A stretch of DNA of 64,000 nt from Candidatus Magnetominusculus dajiuhuensis (GTDB taxonomy: Bacteria; Nitrospirota; Thermodesulfovibrionia; Thermodesulfovibrionales; Magnetobacteriaceae), in NCBI GenBank assembly GCA_015233465.1, contig JADFXP010000003.1:116473-180472 (forward strand), written 5' to 3'. Below are positions 26,883 through 36,139 of the stretch, piece by piece. Made by a program: the position numbers and the translations under genes. Each line of letters begins with the position of its first letter. Position 1 is the first letter of the stretch. The notes beneath the pieces are model-generated. The model had not been told where the DNA came from and searched no databases. It worked only from the letters and a program-made list of their open reading frames with translations.

Positions 26883-27563
26883 ATGACTGATAATAAACAA
26901 AAAATGGCGTGGGATCCTGAATGGGAAAATATTCATATTAAAGAAGAGCTTGGCAAATATCCATCTGAAAATTTAATAAGATTTATTGCCGCTAATTATT
27001 ATAAGGTAAAAAATCGGAAAGAAATAAAGATACTTGAGTTTGGATGCGGCAAAGGCCCTCAAATATGGTATTTAGCAAGAGAAGGTTTTGATGTATATGG
27101 AATTGATGGTTCTAAGACAGCAATAACCCTTGCTAAAAAAAGACTCTCTGAGGAAAATTTAGACGCAAATTTGATAGTTGGAGACATTATTTCAACTAAA
27201 TTCCCTAATGATTATTTTGATTGTGTGGTAGATATTGAATGTTTAGTTTGTAATGATTGGAATAGTACAGTTGAAATAATAAAAGAAATTATAAGAATTT
27301 TAAAACCAGAGGGTTCGTTTTTTTCTCAAACTTTTTCTGATAAGACATCCATTGGTGAAAAGTTTACTAAGGTTGAAGAAAATACTTATAAAGAAATTAT
27401 CGGCAGTAGTCTAGGCAGAAAAAGACTTCTCAGGTTGTTGCCAGAAAAGGATTTATATAAATTATATTCAGGTTTTTCTAAGATATTTTATGACAAGTTA
27501 TTTTATACTTATCAGAATATGAAATACGAATCTGAAGAATTGCTTATAAGTTGTTACAAATAA
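26883..27563 (+). CDS. SAM-dependent methyltransferase
   Basis: 226 residues, class I fold. Motif I is ILEFGCGKGPQIWYLA, motif post-I VYGIDGS, motif II-III FDCVVDIECL and IRILKPEGSF. It lies immediately before the GNAT gene of module 2, so methylation of the sugar or of the acyl group assembled by that module is likely (inference). Confidence 0.82.
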   Translation: MTDNKQKMAWDPEWENIHIKEELGKYPSENLIRFIAANYYKVKNRKEIKILEFGCGKGPQIWYLAREGFDVYGIDGSKTAITLAKKRLSEENLDANLIVGDIISTKFPNDYFDCVVDIECLVCNDWNSTVEIIKEIIRILKPEGSFFSQTFSDKTSIGEKFTKVEENTYKEIIGSSLGRKRLLRLLPEKDLYKLYSGFSKIFYDKLFYTYQNMKYESEELLISCYK

Positions 27564-27570
27564 TATCATT

Positions 27571-28713
27571 ATGAAAAACCTTAAATTTAGGAATGCTAAA
27601 CTGTCTGAGTATAATGATTTAAAGATTTTTTTTGAGTCGTTTTATGGTGAAAACTATTATGAGGTCGAATATAAGTATTTTCGCTGGTTACAATATGAAA
27701 ACCCATTAAGACATTTAGAAGCATCTGAAGATGAATTTACTTCTTTTGTTGCAGTTGACAGTGATGAAATAGTTGGGTCTATTAATTATGTCCCAATGGA
27801 ATTTTATATAAATGGTATACCATACCAATCTACTTGGTCAGTAGGATGGTTAGTGAAAAATGGTTATAGTGCAATATCTGGGATGCTGCTAAAGAAGAAT
27901 TTCTTGAGGTTTAATTATTATATGTCTATGGGCGCTACTCAATGGGTAAAAAGTATATATACTAAGCAGCTTGGATTTGAATATCAACATAATATTCCAA
28001 GAACTGTTATGGTTGGTAAAGCTGGAGAACTAATTGATCTTATAAAGAGAAATCCTGATTTGAAGACAAGTGATTTCTCAAAAATATATGATTGGCAGGG
28101 TGATACATTAAAGATTGCTGAAAAAAGTAATTATTATTGTGTAACTGCCATAGATGATTTAAATGATAAATATTGGGAAAATCATTTACGCAGACATAAA
28201 GTAACTATAAATAGAGATAGAAAATATATGAAATGGAGATATTTTGATCACCCTCATATTCAATATGATGTTATATCAGGGGATAAGTCGCAGGATTCTG
28301 GTATTGCTGTTTTAAGGATTGAAACAGCGAAGGATTCTGATGTTAAAGTAGCAAGATTGACAGATTTCTTCCCTATAGATGGTAATGAGGAAGTGCTTAC
28401 TGGAGCAGTTGCAAGATATTTAATTGATAAAGGGGCTGTATTTTTAGATTTTTTTTGTGGTTCATCAAATTTTATAAATAATTACATGGATGTCCCATTT
28501 ATTCATGAATCAGAGCATATGATATTTTCCTTTCCAAGACTTCTACATCCGATAGAGTGGCGTGAACGTTATAGTATTAATGCCTCACTTGGGAGAAATG
28601 CTCGTAAGAGTGATTCTCTGCCGCAAATTCAAATTAGTGATATTTATTTTACAAAAGGTGATCCAAGTCAAGATATTGTACTTAATAGAGAATATTTCAC
28701 AAGGGGAGTTTGA
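27571..28713 (+). CDS. GNAT-fold acyltransferase (module 2)
   Basis: 380 residues. The N-terminal part reads as a GNAT domain (FVAVDSDEIVGSINYVPMEF, STWSVGWLVKNGYSAISGMLLKK); a second GNAT-like half follows (RKYMKWRYFDHPHIQYDVI, GIAVLRIE, VARLTDFFPIDG). Such double-GNAT proteins occur in glycan loci and are believed to transfer acyl groups to amino sugars. The stop overlaps the start region of an ACP, suggesting an acyl-ACP donor. The RYSINASLGRNAR segment near the C-terminus is unusual. Donor and acceptor remain inferred. Confidence 0.65.
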   Translation: MKNLKFRNAKLSEYNDLKIFFESFYGENYYEVEYKYFRWLQYENPLRHLEASEDEFTSFVAVDSDEIVGSINYVPMEFYINGIPYQSTWSVGWLVKNGYSAISGMLLKKNFLRFNYYMSMGATQWVKSIYTKQLGFEYQHNIPRTVMVGKAGELIDLIKRNPDLKTSDFSKIYDWQGDTLKIAEKSNYYCVTAIDDLNDKYWENHLRRHKVTINRDRKYMKWRYFDHPHIQYDVISGDKSQDSGIAVLRIETAKDSDVKVARLTDFFPIDGNEEVLTGAVARYLIDKGAVFLDFFCGSSNFINNYMDVPFIHESEHMIFSFPRLLHPIEWRERYSINASLGRNARKSDSLPQIQISDIYFTKGDPSQDIVLNREYFTRGV

Positions 28714-28721
28714 TTTGTGTT

Positions 28722-28967
28722 ATGAATTTAAATGAAGAGATATTAAACATTTTGACTGTATTAACTAATGGCAGGAAGATTAATTCAGATACTTCTATTG
28801 TAGAATCAGGTATTTTGGATTCTGCTTCTATTTTAGAATTAATCAATATGCTTGAAGATAAATTTGATTTCTATTTTGATGAACAAGAGCTTATCCTTGA
28901 GAATTTTGAGACTGTAAACAAAATTGAAGGTATAATTATTAAAAAAATTAGTTCAAAAAATTCATAG
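28722..28967 (+). CDS. Acyl/peptidyl carrier protein (module 2)
   Basis: 81 residues from the ATG at 28722; a TTG at 28710 could add four residues, but AAGGGGAG at 28701-28708 is spaced better for the ATG. The phosphopantetheine serine is S34 in SGILDSASILEL. It precedes the PLP enzyme, ligase and glutamate mutase genes, and has a GNAT partner upstream. It is the likely carrier of the aminoacyl unit produced by this module. Confidence 0.83.
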   Translation: MNLNEEILNILTVLTNGRKINSDTSIVESGILDSASILELINMLEDKFDFYFDEQELILENFETVNKIEGIIIKKISSKNS

Positions 28968-28978
28968 TTGTTAATTAA

Positions 28979-30007
28979 ATGTTTGATATAGAAACCTTAC
29001 TAGAAAACTCTTTAAATTTAGCCTTCCTTCCAACCCCTATAGAGAATCATACTAGATTGTCCAATAAATATAGCGTTAATTTTAGTATTAAAAGAGATGA
29101 TCTAACAGAATCAATAATTGGCGGGACAAAATTAAGGCTTCTTGAATATGTCTTAAAGGATGCTGTTAATCAAGGTATTACTGATTTGATTACGATTGGA
29201 GATATATATTCAAATCAATGCAGAATAGTTACTCAATTAACAAAAAAATTTGATATGAATGCTCATCTTTTTATTAATAGTAATGGACAAAATTATGGTT
29301 CTTCTATGGAAGAGAATTTATTTATTAGTTATCTGGCAGGAGCTTCAATTACATATTTATCAGGAAATGATTGGAAATTTTATTCTCTGAAGGTTGAACG
29401 CCTGAAAAAGCAGTTGATTAAAAATAAAAGAATGCCATTGTTTATTCAATCAGGAATTGCGGGTTTGCCTGGCAGTCTTGGCATTATAAAGATGGTCAGA
29501 GAGATATTTCTGCAAAATGATAACAGTTTTCCTTATACTCATATTATAACACCAGTTGGTTCAGCTGGGACATTATTTGGTCTTGATTTGGCTTTTTATC
29601 TTTTGCCTGAATTAAAGACTGTTAAAAGGCCTATTTTAATAGGGGTCTCAATATTTGAAAATAAGAGTAAAATTGAAGGGATATTAGACAGATACTATAG
29701 TGACTTTAATAAAAAAGTACTCTTGAATTTGAGTAAGTCCCAAAATATTTTGTTAAATTGTGATTATATTGGCAGCGATTATCATATAATAACCGAAGAT
29801 AAATGTTTAGCCTTAATAAGATTTGTCAGAGAATATGGTTTGTTATTAGACCCTTATTATTGCCTTATTCCCATGCTTGGTACTATTAATTTAATTGAAA
29901 AGAAAATAATTAAAAGTGGTTCAAACATTCTTTTCATAATGACAGGTCAACCATACGGGCTTTTTTCCAATAGGACTGAATTGTTAAGGATGGTAAAAAA
30001 TACTTAG
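28979..30007 (+). CDS. PLP enzyme of the ACC deaminase / D-cysteine desulfhydrase family
   Basis: 342 residues, fold type II. PTPIENHTRLS and SIKRDDLTESIIGGTKLRLLEYVL are the family's N-terminal block; the PLP lysine is K51 in GGTKLRLLE (normally GGNKxRxLE, so N is replaced by T). SNQCRIVTQL resembles the SNHxR helix and PVGSAGTLFGLDLAF the phosphate loop. Known members deaminate aminocyclopropane carboxylate, eliminate H2S from D-cysteine, or act on related amino acids. In this module an action on a glutamate- or methylaspartate-derived amino acid is plausible but unproven. Confidence 0.78.
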   Translation: MFDIETLLENSLNLAFLPTPIENHTRLSNKYSVNFSIKRDDLTESIIGGTKLRLLEYVLKDAVNQGITDLITIGDIYSNQCRIVTQLTKKFDMNAHLFINSNGQNYGSSMEENLFISYLAGASITYLSGNDWKFYSLKVERLKKQLIKNKRMPLFIQSGIAGLPGSLGIIKMVREIFLQNDNSFPYTHIITPVGSAGTLFGLDLAFYLLPELKTVKRPILIGVSIFENKSKIEGILDRYYSDFNKKVLLNLSKSQNILLNCDYIGSDYHIITEDKCLALIRFVREYGLLLDPYYCLIPMLGTINLIEKKIIKSGSNILFIMTGQPYGLFSNRTELLRMVKNT

Positions 30008-30028
30008 GAAATCTATATAGGAAAAAAT

Positions 30029-31600
30029 ATGAAAAATATTGCTGAAATGCTGCAACAGACTGTAAAACGAATGCCAGATAAAACTGCTCTGATTTATCGT
30101 GATGAGAGATTAAGTTATAAGGATATTTTTTCAAGGGCTTATATTCTTAAAGAAAAATTAGTTGAAGCTGGGATAAGACGTGGAGAAGTTGTAGGTATTT
30201 ATTCTGATCATACCCCTGCGCAAGTTATTGCGATATTTGCCATAGCAATGGCAGATGGTGTGTTTACAATAATAAATTCATTGCTTAAAGATGAGCAGAT
30301 TAAGCACCAAATTTCAGATGCGAATGTAACAATTATAATAGGAACAAAAGATTTTTTATCCAGATTAGATGAACTGTTTATTAATAGACAAATAACTGCA
30401 ATAGAGTTATCAACCTTAGGATTATTAAATGTTGTTACAGTTGATTCAAAAGATATAATAAATCCTGATGAACTTGAAATATCTTCAATTCCAGCAGATG
30501 TTTCCAATATTATCTATACGTCAGGTTCTACAGGTCTTTCAAAGGGTGTTGTAATCTCTCATCGTACATTATTAGATGGTGCAAGAATAGTTAGCGGGTA
30601 TTTAAATATTACTGATAAAGATATAATATTAAGTATCTTGCCATTTAGTTTTGATTATGGTTTAAATCAACTTCTGACAGTTATATACACTGGAGCTGCT
30701 ATAGTTTTACAAAAATACATTTTTCCAAAGGATTTGATAGAAGTTTTAATAAAAGAACATATTACAGCATTTGCAGCTGTTCCATCTCTTTGGCCTGGGC
30801 TTTTAAATTCAAAGACAATGAATCAAAAAGATAAATCTGAATTTAAAAATCTTCGATATATTACAACAGCAGGCGGAGTGCATAGAAAAGAACTTTTAAT
30901 ACAATTAACAACTACTTTTCCAGATACTGAGATTATTATAATGTATGGGCTTACCGAGTCTTTTCGTTCTACATATTTACCATTTTCAGAAATTTTTAAA
31001 CGAGAGGGTTCAATTGGTAAGGCAGTTCCTGAAGTTGAAATCATAGTGTTAAATGATAAAGGAGAACATTGTCTGCCTGGACAAAAAGGAGAGTTAATAC
31101 ACAGAGGAGCTTTTGTAAATTACGGTTATTTAAATAATCCTGAATTAACAAATCAAAGATATATTAAATTAAATACAGGCGGAAGTGGATGTATTGAAGA
31201 AATAGCTGTAAGATCTGGAGATTTAGTATCTAAGGATGAAGATGGTTTTATTTATTATCATGGCAGAATTGACTCGCAGATTAAGAGCCGTGGATATAGA
31301 ATCAGTCCAGAAGAAGTGGAAACAATAGTTTTGGCATTTAAAAGTGTTAGAAATGCAGCAGTTATTTCTTGTCCTGACAATGAATTTGGCGAATCTGTTA
31401 ATGTTGCTTATGAAACAATTGATAATATACCAGTTGATCATAAAAATCTAATGGAACACTTAAAGAAATTCCTTCCGTATTATGCAGTTCCAAAAGAGAT
31501 TTATTTTTATGAACACCTGCCAACTACATCAAATGGTAAGATTGATTACCCTGCAATTCGAAGGAATGCAATCTCAAATAATGGTATATCTATAAAATAA
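30029..31600 (+). CDS. AMP-forming ligase / adenylation enzyme (module 2)
   Basis: 523 residues, ANL superfamily. The core A3 motif YTSGSTGLSKGVVISH, IIMYGLTES, the A8-like region VRSGDLVSKDEDGFIYYHGRIDSQIKSRGYRISPEEVE and the terminal lysine in TSNGKIDYPAI are intact. The enzyme activates a carboxylic or amino acid as an adenylate and loads the phosphopantetheine of a carrier protein. Its nearest carrier is the ACP at 28722, and a glutamate mutase follows three bases downstream, so 3-methylaspartate or a relative is the natural candidate substrate. Confidence 0.85.
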   Translation: MKNIAEMLQQTVKRMPDKTALIYRDERLSYKDIFSRAYILKEKLVEAGIRRGEVVGIYSDHTPAQVIAIFAIAMADGVFTIINSLLKDEQIKHQISDANVTIIIGTKDFLSRLDELFINRQITAIELSTLGLLNVVTVDSKDIINPDELEISSIPADVSNIIYTSGSTGLSKGVVISHRTLLDGARIVSGYLNITDKDIILSILPFSFDYGLNQLLTVIYTGAAIVLQKYIFPKDLIEVLIKEHITAFAAVPSLWPGLLNSKTMNQKDKSEFKNLRYITTAGGVHRKELLIQLTTTFPDTEIIIMYGLTESFRSTYLPFSEIFKREGSIGKAVPEVEIIVLNDKGEHCLPGQKGELIHRGAFVNYGYLNNPELTNQRYIKLNTGGSGCIEEIAVRSGDLVSKDEDGFIYYHGRIDSQIKSRGYRISPEEVETIVLAFKSVRNAAVISCPDNEFGESVNVAYETIDNIPVDHKNLMEHLKKFLPYYAVPKEIYFYEHLPTTSNGKIDYPAIRRNAISNNGISIK

Positions 31601-31603
31601 ATT

Positions 31604-33529
31604 ATGGATAAACAACATTGTTATTCAGTATTATTAGGAGGAATTGGAGGGGATTCCCATTCTGTAGGATTAAACATTTTACGTCAGGCGCTGACTATTA
31701 ATGGATATAATGTTATCTATTGCGGGATACATAATAACCTTAGAGATATTTTTATAATGGCTCCATTAAGCAATGTTGTAATGATCTCGTGTATGGATGG
31801 TCATGCAAAACGGTATCTAAAAGAGTTTCATGATTTAATGCTGGAGTTTCATAGTGAGGGACAATTATGGTATTTAGGCGGCAATCCAGTAATAGATAAT
31901 AATGGTGATTCTGAAGAATATTTTCTAAAGATTGGGTTTTCGAGAATATTTTTAAAGTTTACAGATATTCAGACCGTGTTAAATATACTTAAACAGGATT
32001 TGAATAATGTAGTACCTAAAAATGGAATTTTATTAGAGAATAATCCATTATTTAAAAATAATAAATACCAAACAATCCCAGAGTCTTTTTTAGAACCTGC
32101 TGTCTTTGATAAAATGAGGAAAAGAGTATTAGACCATTGGAAGACAGGTTTTGAGGCAAAAAATTTGGATGAAAATGCAAAAACATTATCAAGTATGCCG
32201 ATGTTTACCAAACCTCAATGTCTTGTAAATACAGGTAAAATTCCAATTTTAATACAGCCTCGATCTGGAGTAGGATTGTTAAATGAACAGATAGAACTTT
32301 TCAAAAATTTTAAGAATTTTGGAGTAAAGGTACTTTCATTTCAGGTTGATTCATTGACTAGAAATAATAATTATATTGCAGTTGAGGAGGCAATTAAAGA
32401 GTCAAATATTTCAAGGAAATCTTTAATTAATGGATTTCCTGTAGTAAATTATGGCGTAACAAATGTAAGACGAGTGATTAAAGAGGTAAACGTCCCTGTT
32501 CAAACGCGTCACAGTACAAGAGATCCTCGTTTATTAGCAGAAATATCTTACGCTGGTGGAGTCAGTGCATTTGAGGGCGGCGCTATCACATATAATATAC
32601 CTTACTATAAGGATTATTCGTTAAATGAATCAATAAGAAAATGGATGTATGTTGATTATCTAACGGGGTTATATTATAGTCGTTATGGGATTATTCTTGA
32701 TAGAGAATTTTTTGGAGCAATGACTGCTACATTGATACCGCCATGTCTTGCAATAACCGTATGTTTACTTGAGATGATATTAGCAATTACACAAGGCGTA
32801 AAATCATTTAGTCTTGGATATGCAGAACAAGGTAATCGTGTCCAAGACATTGCAGCAATTCAAGTGATGCGTGAAAAGGCAGTTGATATTGTAGTAAACA
32901 TGGGGTATAATGATATTCAGATAAATACAGTATTTTATCAATATATGGCGGCTTTTCCACAAATCATAGAACGGGCTGAAAATTTAATATATAATTCTGC
33001 AATAACGGCTGCGTTATCTGGCGCTACAAGGGTTATTATAAAAACACCAGTAGAATCATACAAGATTCCGAGTATGTTAGATAATATTCATGGATTAAAT
33101 CTTGTTACGTCAGCAGTAAATGATGCTTCTGATATAGAAATAAATAAAAATGCCGTTATAGATGAATGTAGTATAATAAAAAAAGAGGTTCAATTAATTT
33201 TTGATAGTATTTTATTATGTGGTGATGGAGATATAATAAAGGGTATTATCAAAGGATTTGAAAAGGGATTTATTGATATTCCATTTTCACCAAGCATTTA
33301 TAATCAAGGAAAGGCGCTGACTGCAAGGGATATGAGCGGCGCTATACGATTTCTTTCTATAGGGAATATTCAATTGGATAAAGAATTAATTGGATTCCAT
33401 GAGGAAAAGATGAATGAAAGAAGGCATAATGAAGGATTTAAATCTAAGGCAATGGATTATTTAATTGTTGAAAAGGATGTTTTAATGATTTCAAGGGGGC
33501 AGTATAATAGTTGGCCCCTTGATGGATAA
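31604..33529 (+). CDS. Fused glutamate mutase (S cobalamin domain + E catalytic subunit)
   Basis: 641 residues joining two normally separate subunits. Residues 1-135 are the S (MutS/GlmS) cobalamin-binding domain: GGIGGDSHSVG has the D17-x-H19-x-x-G22 motif with the cobalt-ligand histidine, followed by ISCMDGHA and LGGNP. From about 165 on, the E subunit TIM barrel is unmistakable: IQPRSGVGLLNEQIELF, TRHSTRDPRLLAEI, AFEGGAITYNIPYYKD, KWMYVDYLTGLY, FGAMTATLIPP and QGVKSFSLGYAEQGN. The enzyme isomerises L-glutamate to (2S,3S)-3-methylaspartate using adenosylcobalamin. A location in a glycan operon, beside an adenylating enzyme and ACP, implies a biosynthetic and not a fermentative role. Confidence 0.92.
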   Translation: MDKQHCYSVLLGGIGGDSHSVGLNILRQALTINGYNVIYCGIHNNLRDIFIMAPLSNVVMISCMDGHAKRYLKEFHDLMLEFHSEGQLWYLGGNPVIDNNGDSEEYFLKIGFSRIFLKFTDIQTVLNILKQDLNNVVPKNGILLENNPLFKNNKYQTIPESFLEPAVFDKMRKRVLDHWKTGFEAKNLDENAKTLSSMPMFTKPQCLVNTGKIPILIQPRSGVGLLNEQIELFKNFKNFGVKVLSFQVDSLTRNNNYIAVEEAIKESNISRKSLINGFPVVNYGVTNVRRVIKEVNVPVQTRHSTRDPRLLAEISYAGGVSAFEGGAITYNIPYYKDYSLNESIRKWMYVDYLTGLYYSRYGIILDREFFGAMTATLIPPCLAITVCLLEMILAITQGVKSFSLGYAEQGNRVQDIAAIQVMREKAVDIVVNMGYNDIQINTVFYQYMAAFPQIIERAENLIYNSAITAALSGATRVIIKTPVESYKIPSMLDNIHGLNLVTSAVNDASDIEINKNAVIDECSIIKKEVQLIFDSILLCGDGDIIKGIIKGFEKGFIDIPFSPSIYNQGKALTARDMSGAIRFLSIGNIQLDKELIGFHEEKMNERRHNEGFKSKAMDYLIVEKDVLMISRGQYNSWPLDG

Positions 33530-33537
33530 AGATACAG

Positions 33538-34902
33538 ATGAACGAAAAAATAATATACATAGTACACTGTGTTGATACTGAAGGTCCATTATATGAGTCT
33601 CTTGAAGCAACATTTCAGCGAATAGATGCGGCATTTGGACTAAGATATGCCCCTTCTTTTGAGCAGCTTAATAGATTAAAAAAAGGACTTGATATTCCAG
33701 AGAATTTAAGGGATATTGTAATGGAATTCATCTCTGATGACAGGCTTAATTATAATAAGACTTGGGCTCACGTAGATAATATGCTTGATGAGATGATGTC
33801 TGAGGAATGGAGAAATTCACTTAAAGATGATTTTGGCAGTGGATATATCTTTAACTGGTTTATACTTGATCACATTGGCTATGATATTAATCCAAGGAGA
33901 AGGGCTTTAGGTTATCATGTGATTTATGATCATTATAGAGATAAACTCAAGGAATTTAATCAAGTAAAAGACAGGTTATATTGGCATTATCATCCTTTAT
34001 CGTTCTTTAATGAGGCGCACAAGACATCTAATAATTTTAGTTATTCAAATAATCATATACAGATTATCAACCGCAGGATAATTGATCAAATGGATTTTCC
34101 AGTTGCTTATAGACCCGGCTGTCATGTTGAAAGGCCTGATATAAATCTCTTTCTTGAATTATGGATTCCTTTAGATTATGGAAATCAGGGCTGCATTGAG
34201 AGTGTAAAAGATAAAAACCAGCAAGATATAAGCGGGGGACGTTATGGGGATTGGAGGAGGGCTACGGATCAATGGGAGGTATATCATCCTGATTTTTATG
34301 ATTATCAAAAAAAAGGTCAGATGAAAAGATATATTGCAAGGTGTTTAAATCTGAATTCAAGACTTAGAGAGATTACAAAAGAAGAGATTGAAAAAGCCTT
34401 TATTAGGGCTAATGTTTATAATCCGACCATTTTATCAGTAACTAATCATGACGAACGAGAGATGCGTCCATACATTAAGTGGTTTATGGATAATATTAGA
34501 GAGATACAAAAGCTTTATCCAGAGGTCAAAATAATGCATACAAATGCCGTAGATGCAATTAGATTTTCATTAAAGATGAAACCTATATCTGCTGCAAGTT
34601 TACACTTTAAATGGACAAATAATCGCTTAGATATTTATTCTGACAAAGAAATATGGGGTACTCAGCCTTGGTTTTGTTTTAAAACAAAAGATAAAAGGTA
34701 TATTCATGAAAATCTTGATTTCCATGACAATAATTATTGGAGTTATATATTTGATGAAGACACGATAACCCTTGATAGAATTGAATCTATTGGAATCGCT
34801 GCCAATGATGCCTATTTTAATACATCCGTCTATAAATTGTTCCCTGAAAAGGATTTGGAAAGGACAGACTCTAAATATTTAAATATTTTATCTGAATTAT
34901 AA
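33538..34902 (+). CDS. NodB-like (CE4-type) carbohydrate deacetylase-related protein
   Basis: 454 residues. VHCVDTEGPLY near the N-terminus carries the D-x-E acid motif, YWHYHPLSF the His-x-His zinc ligands, and YRPGCH the substrate-arginine motif, in the order found in NodB-type deacetylases; TNHDEREMRPYI is a later His motif. The domain is larger than a simple CE4 domain and has a C-terminal beta-rich part. Removing an acetyl group from an amino sugar would free the amine for the module 2 acyltransferase, which makes its position after glutamate mutase meaningful (inference). Confidence 0.65.
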   Translation: MNEKIIYIVHCVDTEGPLYESLEATFQRIDAAFGLRYAPSFEQLNRLKKGLDIPENLRDIVMEFISDDRLNYNKTWAHVDNMLDEMMSEEWRNSLKDDFGSGYIFNWFILDHIGYDINPRRRALGYHVIYDHYRDKLKEFNQVKDRLYWHYHPLSFFNEAHKTSNNFSYSNNHIQIINRRIIDQMDFPVAYRPGCHVERPDINLFLELWIPLDYGNQGCIESVKDKNQQDISGGRYGDWRRATDQWEVYHPDFYDYQKKGQMKRYIARCLNLNSRLREITKEEIEKAFIRANVYNPTILSVTNHDEREMRPYIKWFMDNIREIQKLYPEVKIMHTNAVDAIRFSLKMKPISAASLHFKWTNNRLDIYSDKEIWGTQPWFCFKTKDKRYIHENLDFHDNNYWSYIFDEDTITLDRIESIGIAANDAYFNTSVYKLFPEKDLERTDSKYLNILSEL

Positions 34903-34912
34903 ATATATCAAA

Positions 34913-36121
34913 ATGGGTAAAATAACATCAATTGTTTTTATTTATGCCAATTTTTTCACAAAAAGAGATTTTGAAAGATTTGGTATTCAATATTTTATTG
35001 ATAAGGGTTATGACGTAAAGCTATTTAATTGTACACCTTTGTGTTATCCTAAATTTTTTGAGTTAACAAAGATTAAGGAAGATATAGATTTAAACTCAAA
35101 ATACAATATTTCCTCAATTTCTCAATTGATAACATATATAGAAAACATGAAAAATAATATACATATTGTAAATATAACCTTTTACTCTAAGGAAACTCAT
35201 CCGATATATGAAATAATCTCAAAATATAACGTCCATTATTCTTCACTTTTACTTGGTTTATTACCACAGATAAAAACTTTAAAATCATATACTAAATCAT
35301 TCTTAAAAAATATAATACCAACTCCAATAATGTATCTTCTTTATAAGAGATCAAAAGATAATCCAAAATATTTGACAAACTCTGTATTAAATTTGATAGG
35401 GATTAAATCCACAGATATAGCTATTATAGCTGGTAAAAAAAGCAACCATGAAAATAATCCACTTTTTGGGAGAAATACTAAGTATATTTGGTGTCAAGCA
35501 CTTGATTATGATAATTATCTTTTATCAATTAAGAATTCAAGGCAAACTTTTGAAAAAGAAAATTACTTAGTTTTTTTAGATGAGAATTTTGTTTTTCATC
35601 CTGATTTTAATCGTTCTAAAGCGAAAAACCCATTTACTCCAGAACAATACTATGGTATTTTATGTAAGTTTTTCGATTATATTGAGAAAATCGCTGACAT
35701 GAAAGTTATTATATGCGCACATCCAAAGGCTGAATATGAAGATAAGCCAGAGCTTTTTGGAGGCAGAAAGATTGTATATTTTCAAACCTCCGATTATGTA
35801 AGGAATTCTTATGGCGTGTTAATGCACTGCAGCACAGCTATAAATTATGCGGTATTAAATAGAAAGCCAATAATATTTATGGATCATTCTAAATTAAACG
35901 GTACGATTTGGCAGGTTTATATAAAAGAAATGGCAAGATGTCTTGATAAAACTCCTGTTATCTTAGATGATGTGCGAACATATCACTTTGGAAACAATTT
36001 TGAAGTTAATGAAAAATATTACGAAAAATATATTGATGAATATATAATATATAGAAAAGATAATAGGGATAAATTTTCGTGGGAAATACTTGAGGAATAT
36101 TTAAGTTCAATAGAAATATAA
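34913..36121 (+). CDS. GT-B-like capsule/surface glycan transferase candidate
   Basis: 402 residues, not assigned to a named family with certainty. N-terminal Rossmann-like start (ITSIVFIYANFF), a middle strand YLVFLDENFVFHPDFN, then KVIICAHPKAEYEDKP and YGVLMHCSTAINYAVLNRKPIIFMD, which correspond to the donor-binding half of capsule-type GT-B enzymes. It shares this layout with the proteins at 5340 and 43315. Position between a deacetylase-like gene and an aminotransferase gene supports a glycan role. Confidence 0.5.
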   Translation: MGKITSIVFIYANFFTKRDFERFGIQYFIDKGYDVKLFNCTPLCYPKFFELTKIKEDIDLNSKYNISSISQLITYIENMKNNIHIVNITFYSKETHPIYEIISKYNVHYSSLLLGLLPQIKTLKSYTKSFLKNIIPTPIMYLLYKRSKDNPKYLTNSVLNLIGIKSTDIAIIAGKKSNHENNPLFGRNTKYIWCQALDYDNYLLSIKNSRQTFEKENYLVFLDENFVFHPDFNRSKAKNPFTPEQYYGILCKFFDYIEKIADMKVIICAHPKAEYEDKPELFGGRKIVYFQTSDYVRNSYGVLMHCSTAINYAVLNRKPIIFMDHSKLNGTIWQVYIKEMARCLDKTPVILDDVRTYHFGNNFEVNEKYYEKYIDEYIIYRKDNRDKFSWEILEEYLSSIEI

Positions 36122-36139
36122 AAAATTGGAGAAAATATT

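Noticed and set aside
26648..26890. 80-residue + strand ORF overlapping the end of the epimerase gene and the following gap
   Set aside because: Most of it is a shifted-frame shadow of the epimerase; the rest is hydrophobic AT-rich sequence with no ribosome site or recognised motif.
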